Shown: positions 11,701-23,100 of the stretch, one piece after another
Position numbering within the stretch: the first letter of the stretch is position 1
How the letters are laid out: each line of letters starts with the position of its first letter
Position numbers and translations under genes: made by a program
DNA from: Himantopus leucocephalus
Taxonomy: Eukaryota; Chordata; Aves; Charadriiformes; Recurvirostridae
Assembly (NCBI GenBank): GCA_003993805.1
Contig: RSEF01000014.1
Span: forward strand, 248,001 to 312,000
DNA: 64,000 nucleotides
Reading direction: 5' to 3'
The notes under the pieces: model-generated
What the model was told of the DNA's origin: nothing
The model's database searches: none
What the model saw: only the letters and a program-made list of their open reading frames with translations

Positions 11701-14104
11701 ATCATACAATCATTCAGGTTGGAAAAGACCTTTAAGATCATTGAGTCCACCCGTAAGCCTAACACTGCCAAGTCCACCACTAAACCATGTCCCTAAGTGC
11801 CACATCTACATGTCTTTTAAACACCTGTATTTATAAATGGTCTATAAATATTATATAGTCTATATGTATGCTTATGTATAGCCTTTATTTATCTAGGTCT
11901 TAGTTTAAAAATATTCTCCCCTTGCAGGGTTTATTGCCTGCGGTAACAATACTAGCAGACTGTGCTGTGACTGTATTAGATTCACCTAAACCAAGTGTCT
12001 CATAATAGCTGGAGTTCCTGCATCACGTTGCTGCCTTCCAGAGCATGAATTTTGTGTCTCATCCCTTTGTCACCCTGTTTCATAGCAATGACTCCATAGT
12101 TTGAGTTTTCATTGTCCTCCTCAGAGCTGATGGCCCACGTCTGAACTGCATGTATTTTCTCCACAGAAGCGTCAGGTGATATTTATTGGCACCAGGCTTA
12201 TGAAAATCTTCATCTCTTTATCATACCAATTCTCATACTATGTTTGACTCCAGAATCTGAAAATAAAGCCCCACTCTTGCCATTTCCAAAGTCATTGGTG
12301 CCATAGAATAGAGTTATATATTAATGTATGGTGGATTATCCATTCTCCAAAGGCAGTGAACCAGAAAGGCAGTCATTCATACTCAGTGCTCCTTCCATCT
12401 TCTCTCAACTTTTTCAGTGATTGTGCCTGTCTTCAGAGGTAATTGGAGAAATGAAATCTGTGCTCTCGTGGGGAAATAATCCCCACCACGGAACATGACG
12501 TGTGATACTGATGAAGGGCTACAACAGCTCAGAGAACTAGAGTGAGCCAGGAGAAGGCAATAGTCACCAATTAAGTACTCGGCAAGATACATGAGGCGGA
12601 GTTGAAAGAAGTCTCACCTGATCACAAATAACATCTCCAGGTAAGCACAACCTATTTAAACATCCTGAGAAATGAGTTTTTATTTAGCAGTTGTTCAAAT
12701 GCTTAGTCTTCTCAAAAATGAAAGATCTCATCTGCTAATGTAAAAAAAAAAAAAAACTGTAATGCCGTGGTTTTTTTCCTCTTTCTTCATGTGATGCTCA
12801 CTTTTATGAAGGAGGGTGGACTACCAGAGAGAAGTTACACTTTTCTCTTTTGTATCAAGCAGAACGAAGAGGTAGCTTCTTTCTGCAAGAACATCTTCTA
12901 GGTCTGAGTCTGCAATCACTGGCTCAGATCTAAGGGAAAAATAAAATGGCAGCCAGTTCTACAAAGATTTCACTGATTAACCCTGAGTTCTGGAATCAGG
13001 CTTTTTGTAATGACCTGTTAAAGAAAGACATAAGAAGCAATATGTTATAAGCAGACTACATGAAAAAAATAAAAGATTCCACCTGTATCTTTTAGTCTCT
13101 GAAGATGAATGCATCCTGAGCACCATGTTCCCATACGTACAGCTCTAATTAACCTCACTGTTTTGCAAAGTGTTTTCAGGGTAATACACAACTACAAATG
13201 GTATTTTGTGAAATCAAATGCAACTCTGTATATTAAAGTACCAATGCAGATGTGGCAAAAGCATTAGGCCGGTAAGCAAATCAGTAATAGAATATGGAAA
13301 AACACCTCTGAGTTACTCGTGATACTTTGCTGTCCAACTAATACAAGGCAAATGCCAGGGGGAGGAGGGAGCTCAATCTTCTTCACAAAAGGAAGGCAGA
13401 GCAAATGGTGCAATGTGGAACATACTTCTGGTTAACGTTTATTGCTTTAGCAACAAAAGCAACAGTAAGGATGTTTATCACATCTCTTCTATATTGGCTA
13501 AATGCAGACCCCACACCCCTGCTTGCTACTGACTACCGTGGTCTTGAGTTGTTGTCTGTGATGGTTATATCCTGGATTCTGAGACAAAAGCCGGGAACAG
13601 AAGATGGCATCCATCCTGCAACCAAATCTGTGTTTTCTATTAGTAGCTTTGTAGGGCTGGGTGAGATTGATGTGGTGCTTAAAACATGGGAACAGTGGCT
13701 ACAAGTCCTGACAAGTTCTTGTTGGGTTTTGGGGTTTTTGGGGGTTTTTTTGAACACCCAGCGGTTTACAATTTCAAGCCCCTAATTTGGCTGGACAGAA
13801 TAGGAATTGTCAGATCCAAGGGGAATTCTCTGAGAAACCTGTGGACAGATGAAAAAAGCAGGAGACTTAAAAGGGTTGCCAGAGCTCTCGCTTACCCATA
13901 AGGAGTGGTGGGATAAAATGTCATAAGAGGTGGATTGCTGTTCTGTATACATCTGTTCGATTTGGAGCCAACAGTTCATCTGGGAATGTGCACATCATAA
14001 CAGTATTATTGATTTTTCTGTCTCTTGTAGGAGGGAAATAATCATTAAAAAATAGTTCTGATGGTTATCGTCTCCAAAAGCCCCCACATATCTGCTTTTG
14101 TGCC
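8753..14104. other. Intergenic DNA between the ACSM relic and the next ACSM gene
   Basis: No gene is recognised. The segment holds a poly-A run with an ambiguous base (about 9871-9905, N at 9905), one short CR1 fragment (listed separately) with AT-rich sequence just left of it, and scattered short open frames on both strands without motifs. The promoter and any untranslated first exon of the next ACSM gene should lie near its right end, but no convincing TATA box or CpG island is visible. Confidence 0.5.
11697..11831 (-). repeat. CR1 LINE 3' fragment
   Basis: Read on the + strand, it begins with the reversed CR1 3' end (atcatacaatcattcaggtt) and continues through the familiar block with gaaaagacctttaagatc and ccactaaaccatgtccctaa. 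It matches the segment at 17234-17370 in this window. It is 5'-truncated after about 135 bp, as is usual for CR1. The LINE sense strand is minus. Confidence 0.85.
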
Positions 14105-17100
14105 ATGAGGATTTTACTTGAGTTTCAAGTGTTGCGGTCCCCATGGAGCATCCAGACACTCCGCAGATTGTTCCACAAGTATCACAAGACTTTTGCAGCT
14201 TTGAACTTCACAGATTACGAAGCTATCAGTCGCTGTGAACAGGAAGTACCTGAATACTTTAATTTTGCAAGTGATGTGCTGGACAAGTGGTCTCAAATAG
14301 AAAAGGTAGCATTTTTGACCCTGTAGATTAAGTATTTTTAGTGTGCCCCCATCCCCAAAGTCAAGCCTAAAGCCATTGGCTTCAGTGGGACCAGAATTTC
14401 CCCCCACTATGTCTATTTTAATATAATCTTACATTGTAGAGAAAGGAGAGGCAATTTGCTTTAGCATCAGAAGGGACATGGTGCTTTGTCTCTGTGACTG
14501 ATTCAGCAGTATGTGCAGTGCTGTGGTCCTAAAAGCCTCTAAGTAATTTATGCGCATTGCAAATCAGGTAGATATACACAGCAACTTATACATGCCTTGG
14601 AAAAGAGCTCTTTTAAACAAAACATGCCAAATATCCCTGCCCTGGAATATGTAATGCTATCAGATTCTACTGCCTGGAGCATCACAAAAACTCTGCAAAG
14701 AACTACAGGAGTCTCAGAAGTAACCAGCATGCTATTTACTCTTGCGTTGTGTATAGGAACGAAAGGGACCATCAAACCCAGCTCTTTGGTGGATAAATGG
14801 GAAAGGAGATGAACTGAAATGGAGCTTTGAAGAGCTGGGCTTCCTGTCCCAAAAAGTGGCCAACGTGCTCTCTGGCCCATGTGGCCTGCAAAGAGGAGAC
14901 CGAGTTTTAGTGATTCTACCCTGAATCCCAGAGTGGTGGCTGCTGAACGTGGCTTGTATGCGAACAGGTGAATTGAATCATTCCTAACAGTCTGTAGATT
15001 GTTTGTTACCTTCTATGCCAAAAGTTGGCTAATGATTCATTTAACAATTACATTTCTTATTTGACTTTATACCTTGAATGTTTGACAATCAGAGGGGCCG
15101 ACGGGGTAGTCTCTTATGACTTATCATCATTTTTCTTTCACTTTCTGTGGCTTGTGTGGATTGTGTTTTGTCAATTTTGTTGTGTTAAATCAATTTTATT
15201 TAACTTCAGCAGACTTAAGGTAAAGGCTGCTAGTGTTTACTGCCCCAGAATTCTGCTTACATTGTGCCTGGAGCAAAGGATCTCATAGAAACAGAAGCTA
15301 TTTTGTACTTCAGATCTGCACATCTCTAATCAAGTTCATGTGTGTGGGACTTGTTTTACCTTCTTCTCATTTCTTGATTGAACAGTGCTGGTATTCAACA
15401 AATCAAGAGAAGCTACGAAGTCATCAGGACTGAAAGTGAAAAATGCCTAGTAAATTTCCCGTTTTATCGCACCTTCAGGTGTCATCATCATCCCCGGGAC
15501 AACACAACTGACAGCACAAGACATTTGCTATAGATTGCTGGCTTCCAAGGCTAAGTGCATTATTACAACTGATGTGCTTGCTCCTGCAGTGGACTCAGTT
15601 GCATCCAAGTGCCAGTTTCTGAAAACGAAGCTAATTGTATCTGAAAGTAGCAGGACTGAGTGGCTGAACTTTGGTGATTTGCTCAAGTAAGTGCCTTCTG
15701 CCTTAATTCCATCGTAGTTATCTCTCGTGGAAAATTTCTCACGTTGTTTAAACACACTTGTGCGCTTGTGTCTCATTAATGAACTAGATACCTTTGAGGG
15801 GGTGGGAGAGAAGGCAGTTTAGTCTCATTTCTATGAAGAAAGGGAATATTTGGGAATAGCCAAGTTGCTAGTTAAAAAATAAGTACAGCCTTGTGATGTC
15901 TGGGTTTGTTATGTATGACTATGAAATAATACAGAAAAATGGACAGGAAAGCCTCTTTTATTGACAGCTGTGGCCTGTTTACCCTCTAAAGCTCAAAGAA
16001 AAGTATTCTATACAAATTATTCCAATCCATATTCCTACAATTTAATTATAATGAGGCTAATGTGAATAGCTTTTCACTATGAAAGGCTAAAAAAGGAGAC
16101 TGCAAAATGAACCTAACGTGTTTAGGAATCCATCTGTCTCACTGCTGAAAAGCAGCTTCTAAAATGGCACCCAACAGACAGCTCTTCACTGCAGTGCATG
16201 GCACTGTAGAAGGGGTGGAGAGGCAGAGTGGGGAAGAGAAGCAGATACCCTGCTGCAATCTGCTCAGGGCCCTAGGTGTGATTATACCAGCTGATATTTT
16301 GTTAAAAGCATCTATGTAGCTAGGACCATTCTTTCAAGGAGGGATCCAAGCTCTTGAGTCACTTTAAGAGCTTTAGAAGATGTACCATATGTTCTCACAG
16401 GTGTCTGAACTAGCATTACCTGTGCAGCTCACTGTAGTCTCACTGCATTTCCAACTGTTCCTTTGAACAATTGCCCACTTCAGTGTCACAAAACTGGAAG
16501 ATGGAGGAAGCAGTAACACTGCATTCTCAAACCTCCTGGAGCTACTAAAACATTGTCAAGTCGATTTGATGAATCCTCTTTCATGCTGGGCTAATATTCC
16601 ATGGTTCAGTTCCATGGCAGGGGGTAAAACTGATTTGATAAAACCTAAATACTGGCACTGTGTCAGTCCTGCAGAGGCTGTCACTGGCTGTCGGGCAGGT
16701 AGGCTGTCTGGTTTCCAGGCATGGCTGCCTTGGAAAGTGCTGGCTGGCTGGCTCCAGGGTTGCTCAGCTGTCAGGCTCCCAGTCTTCCCAGAATGCTGGG
16801 CTGCTGTCCTGCCTGGCTCACTGTCTCGCAGATCACTGGCAGCCTGCCTACCTAGTGGGCTAATTGCCCAGGCTTCCCAGCTCCCCATGTCCTCGGCTGC
16901 CTTCGCTGACTGCTAAGCTGGCCAGGAGGCTGCGGGGCTCTGGAGTGAGGGCGGCTGGGCAGCCTGTGCGCCTGCCAGCCTGCACGGGGAGACGGCTGGC
17001 TTGGGGAGACAGACTTCCAATGCCCAGCCTTGCAGGCATGGGCAATGTTTGCATGCCAAGAAAAACCTTTTTGAGCACCAGTGCTGGCAGAGAAAAAGAA

Positions 17101-20100
17101 ATGGCTTTGCTTTCTCATCCTAGTAAGAGATGAGAAATACTTCCCTTCATGTGCCAGACAACAAGAGTTTGAGCCTCCCCATGCTTCCCAAACATGGCAA
17201 GGATCGTTAACTCGTGGGACCACCTGCCAAAAGAAATCATAGAATCATAGAATTGTCTAGGTTGGAAGGGACCTTTAAGATTATCAACTTCAACCGTCAA
17301 CCTAACACTGCCAAAACCACCACTAAACCATGTCACTGAGCACCACCTCTACCTCTACTGTCTTTTAAATACCTCCAGGGATGGTGACTCCACCACTTCC
17401 CTGGGCAGCCTGTTCCAATGCTTGAAAACCCTTTCAGTGAAGAAATTTTTCCTAATATCCAATCTGAACCTCCCCTGGTGCAACTTGAGGCCATTTCTTC
17501 TTGTTCTATCGCCTGTTACTTAGGAGAAGAGATCAACCCCCACCTCTCTACAACCTTCTTTCAGGTAGTTGTAGAGATTGATAAGGTCTCCCCTCAGCCT
17601 CCTTTTCTCCAGGCTAATCGACCCCAGATCTCTCAGCTGCTCCTCATAAGACTTGAGCTCTAGACCCATCACCAGTTTTGTTGCCCTTCTCTGGACATGC
17701 TCCAGTACCTCCATGTCTGTCTTGTAGTGAGGGGCCCAAAACTGAACACAGTACTCGAGGTGGGGTCTCACCAGTGCCAAGTACAGGGGGATGATCACTG
17801 CCCTAGTCCTGCTGGCCACACTATTCCTGATGCAGGCCAGGCTTCTGTTGGCCTCCTTGGCCACCTGGGCACGCTGCTGGCTCATATTCAGCCAGCTGTT
17901 GACCAACACCCCCAGGTCCTTCTCTGCTGGGCAAATGGTGGGTCCTCCCTCAGCAAATCTTATTAAGGCTGTCAGATATGCTTTCTGGAGGGCACTTTGG
18001 TCAAACGCAAGGTGCTGGGACTTTTGGTGGTTGTTAAGGGAGGCAAATAAAAGAGATCCAGTTGGCATTTTTACTCTGGAGAAGGTGGACATGGAGAATA
18101 GTTAAAGATCAAGATCAGCAACACTTTAATACAGAACTAACAGTGCAAGAGTGAGGGGATCTCAGTAGTTTCCTATCCCTCTGTCCTGGTTCAAGGTAAA
18201 AGAGAACCAATTTTCTGTTCAGTAATTTTACTTTGCAGCTAGGCCTCTTCTAACTAACTGAACTCTCTGAACTTAACAGTATATTGTGGAGACACTTTGC
18301 TCTCAGAGATAAAACCTGATTATTTGTAATTATGACAAGGAATGGTATGCAGAGAGGGTCTTGCTTATACTCATTGCTACAACAACCAAGGTCAGCTAAC
18401 TTTGTTATTTGCCCTGTTCAAGGGTCAGAAGCGGAAAAGTGTAGAGTGGTCCCACCTGTGGGGAGGAGCGGACAGGACAGGGGACCCAAAACTGACCAAC
18501 AGGGTATTCCATCCTGTCGGCATCACGCTCGGTGTAAAAGCTGAGGGATCAAAGGGTCAGCTCTTTTTTTTCTTCAATGGCCAGCATCCAACGAGGACTC
18601 TGTCTGTTCGTCTGCCTTTGATTCCGATCCATATGTTCCAGAGTCCAGTCCCCATCTGTCGCTGACTTCAGTCTGGGACTTTCCCAGTGCCTGCTGGTGA
18701 CATGATTGTCATCCTGGGAGCTCGATACTGGTTTTATATCTATTTTATATGTTTCATTTTTTCCTTTTTATTATTTTATTATTAATATTTTAATTAAAAG
18801 CAGTTTATTTTTTTCTAAACTCATACGTCTCTTTCTCTCCCTCCTCTCCTTGGAGAGAGAGGTTGGGGAGAGCATCTGTTGTTCATTTCAGTGGCCAGTC
18901 CGGCCCAAACCACAACACCCTCACATCTCACCATACAAACAGTCCTGCATATACTGAGCACAAAGGATCCAAGCTAAGTGTGCTGAATTAACACCAGCTA
19001 TTGTTCCATATAACCTTTCTTTTTTTTTTTAAGGGCTGCCCCTGCTCTCCATAACTGCGTGAAGACAAAAAGCCAGGATCCAATGACAATCTATTTTACC
19101 AGTGGCACCACAGGCTCTCCCAAAATGGTTGAACATTCCTATGGAAGCTTTGGTCTGGGTTTTTTCCTCTGTGGAAGGTGAAGTATTCAGCTAATTATGC
19201 CTTTACAGCTCTGAAAGGTGAAGCAAACAGAAGAGATTTTGTATGTGATAAAATTATGATAGATTATGACGCTTCCACAATACTGCACATGTCATTTCTT
19301 TTGGTCTCCTCAGCTGAATTGCACCCAGGAAGCAAGGATCTTGTTCAATATGGTATATGGCTCCGTGTTAGAAAATACTTGCCTGTTAATCCAGGCTAAA
19401 TAATGAGTTAGGATACCGTTTGATTTTCTTTAATTTTGCCATCAGTATAAAGGCTAGGCAAAAGGCATTTATTTGAGCTCTTGAATTTCAGATAAAATTT
19501 ACCATGCCTTTCTAAGCCAAAAAAACCCAAACACTCACATTCTTAATTTCCACTTGCAGACTCCCTTATGTGGGCCACCTTTCTCTTCAACAGATACTGG
19601 ATGAATTTGACTCCCTCAGACATCATGTGGAACATGTCAGACACTGCGTGGGTAAAGGCAGCTATTGGGAGTGTTTTTGGTCCGTGGTTCCAGGGCACGT
19701 GTGTTTTTGTACATGCCATGCCACAGTTTGATCCAAGAGCAATCTTAAATGTAAGAACACCGTGCTCACAATGAACAGTTACTCATATTTCATGTTGTTT
19801 TCCACGCAGGCCACAAAACTAAGCCTCTTAGGTTTATGGGATTAGCTGTTTTAAGATGGCATAACCACAAGGTGATTGTTCTTTGAGTAGGAATATAATA
19901 CAGGAAGGATTTTGCAGCATGACTCTTTTAGACATAGGATATTACCAGCTGCTTCTGATCAGTAGGAGTTACTGGTATTACTTAAACCTCTCCCCTACTG
20001 TATTTCACTGTTGAAATGATAAATGTGCTGAATTACATGTAAATTAATATTTTAATTACACTGCTGTGACCCTTAAGAAAGGCAAGTCAGTACTGGAAAA

Positions 20101-23100
20101 CACTGAAGCTGTGAGATTGACCTGTTCTTAAAAGAATTTATTTTCAAGTTTCTCAAGCCAATCTTGAGTTTTAATCTAACACAAAGGGAAGAGTGCTGGC
20201 TCAAAGCACCTATGTGGAAAAGTGTACTTTCCTAACGTGGGGGTTATTTGGGGATTTTAATCTCATTTCATTTCCTTTCTAAAATAGTAGTTGTCAGTTT
20301 GGTTTTCTTTTTTGTATAAATTTCTTGGCCTTGCAGACACCCATTTGCAATGTGTGTGGGGTTTCACATCTCTGCACAAAATGAAGGCTGCTTTACCCAT
20401 GGTGTGGCTGGAGTGAAAGTGGTGAATGAGAGGTCTTCCCCTTGCTTTTATTTATCACTACCTGTCCCCGTCTCTGAGCAGATTTTCATTGCAGGCAGAA
20501 GTGAGGTTAAAAAAAAAAAAAGTAAGGCTTCACTCTACCTGCGTGACTGTGAATGATCTGCTGGTGTTATGGGTGAGCAATAAAGATGTGTCAGAAAACA
20601 GAGGCTCAGCTGAGATCTTTATTTTTCTAGCAAGGCACTGATGTCCTGTGTTCTCTCCCAGGTAAAGGAGGATATATAAATTTGCCAGTCCAAACCAGCC
20701 TTTTAATACAGCATTACTCGCAACTCAGCCAGGGCTCATGGAGACTTGGCTTTGCGTGTCAGGCCCTTTGTCAGGACAGCTGAGAGAATTGCAGCATGTC
20801 TGAAGACTTGCGACAGTCCGTTTCAGAAAGTGTGGGGCTAGATAAAAGACTGACACAGGCAAAATGTTGAAAAGAAACCTGTAATGTTAGGTGCCTCCAT
20901 TTTGAGGTGCCTGACACTGTCTTAGGGTGAGATGTGAGCTTTACAGAACTGGCCTCCAAAACTTACGTTGCACCTCCAGGGCCAGGGTTTCATACCAAGG
21001 GATGGTCCTTGTGCTCCAAGTGAGCATCAGGACAAATTACGTACAGCAGTGATTTACCATAGTCAATGTATCACCTCTTCAGCTGGTGTTTGGAGCACTG
21101 TAACATCTCCTGAACAGTGATGGCAATTACTTTGCTTTCCATGTAAGTGAGGTTACAATCAGGTCTTGTAATTTGTGCCCTAGTATGGAATGAAAGGAAT
21201 AGTTAGCAGCAGCTTTTTTTCCCCAAAACAATATTGTTTAACCCTCTTTTTGTTTTTTAATTTGTCAGACCTTATGCAGATACCCAGTGACCACTCTGTG
21301 CAGCGCCCCAACTGCCTACCGCATGCTGGTGCAGCATGACCTCACCAGGTACCGCGTGTCTGTTAACAACTGACTGTGCCGTGTGTGTTCAAGCTATTGC
21401 CTCGCTCTTCAACAATGATTTCTACAGGCCGTAATAGCCACTTAAACCCTCAAAGTGGTGGAAATTCTGTGTTGTAGGCAGAGGCTGTGAGGAGGCAGAG
21501 CCTTTTCCTTAGCACTGCAGAGAGAGGTGACAAAATCCACCCCTTAGGCACCTCAAACCCAGTGCAAATTTTGCCCTGAGGTGCTACAGACAGTAAATAC
21601 AGAGGCCAGTATTCAGCCCTTGAAGGCACATGTGTGGCTGCACTGCCATCGGTGCTGTGCATCTTTGCAGCTCACTGCTTTGGCAGTCTCTTTCCAGTCC
21701 CACTCCAAATGGAGCTATAGGCTTTCTCTCAACCCTTACCCTAACTCTGAGAGTCTGATGTTTCCTGAAGTCATGGGGTTGGACATAGGGATGTCTGGGA
21801 GTGCAGAATGTGTCCCTTTCTGTCCTCATACTCAGCAATGTCCTCTGTCTACGAAGGTATGCATTCAAGACACTGAAGCACTGTTTGACTGGAGGGGAAC
21901 CACTCAACCCAGAAGTGATGGCACAGTGGAAAAGCCAAACAGGACTGACTATCTATGAAGGCTACGGCCAAACCGAAATTGTACGTTCAGCTTTTTTGTA
22001 GAGGGTTACAACTCAGCTGTCAGTTTAGAGGCCTAAAAGATCTCATTTCTCTTGGTAAATCTGGAACTTGGCCATATACATTTGACTAAAAAGAAGGATG
22101 GCATTAGAATACATGGCAATTGCCTACAAGAGGTTTCATTGCTTTGCTTAGAATTACGGCTTGGTTATGATACTGCTTCTAAGACTACTTAAGCTGTAAA
22201 ATATCTTGGAACTTTTTGTCTCAGACTGTCAGCGAAGTTCACAAATGTTTTGGCTCATACAGATGGAAGATTTAGATCTTATGCTAGGCTCAACAGTAGG
22301 CATAGTACAAGAACAGAACTGGCCTCAGGAATGACAGTGAAAAATACCTGGGCTGGTTGTTTGTCTTTTCCAACAGGGAATGATATGTGCAAGTATGAAA
22401 GGAATGAAAATTAAGCCAGGTTCCTTGGGAAAGGCAGCTCCCCCCTACAATGTTCAGGTATGGTGGTCCCCTTTTCTGTTTGTTGATTTCATAGGAAGTA
22501 AAATACAAGAGAGTACAACATACTGTACAAGTTTCGGTACTATACAGAGGTATTCCAGTATTATACAGGGCAGGCTGACTTTTTTGGTTGAGCTGTTGGC
22601 TGCTGGTTAGTTTTAGAACATGGCTGTCTTTAAACGGGAAGTTATAATCTCCCATTTGCCTTTCCTATTGCAGATTATAGATGAAAATGGCAGTGTTCTG
22701 CCTCCTGGGAAAGAAGGAGATATTGCTATCAAAATGGATGGCAAGCGGCCATTTACTTTTTTCACTCGGTACCTGGTAAGCCAAAAGCGAATTTCTGGAG
22801 AGCCAGTTCAGGCCTGCGGCATGGTATGTATTTATACCAACAGGAGCAGGTGCAACACCAAAGAGCTGTGGCTCTTCTTGACTTGACAGTGTTCTGACTT
22901 ATGAAACTTCCAATCTCTCCCCCATTCTTCTGCAGACCTATTGTGTGATCTTCAGTTCTGTATCTGCCCTTGTGATCAGTTTTCCCCTTTGGAAAAAGCA
23001 AGCACAAGCTCTTACATTCTTGAAACAGAAGACAAGCAGTGAAAGATACTATGGGTGGTGTCCGAAGTGGCAAAACTCATCTCTTAGCTTCTCAATAATT

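Noticed and set aside
13715..13755. G-run tract (gggttttggggtttttggggg) resembling telomeric or G-quadruplex sequence.
   Set aside because: Only three G-runs before a T-tract, with no repeat unit; not enough for either call.
13405..13785. 126-codon open frame on the + strand.
   Set aside because: No recognisable family, overlapped by open frames on the other strand, ends in a T/G run, and no splice-linked neighbours; likely chance.
21581..21958. 125-codon + frame and 107-codon minus frame overlapping ACSM exon 7.
   Set aside because: Both are shadows: the true exon 21857-21980 is read in a different frame ([17 protein letters not shown]).
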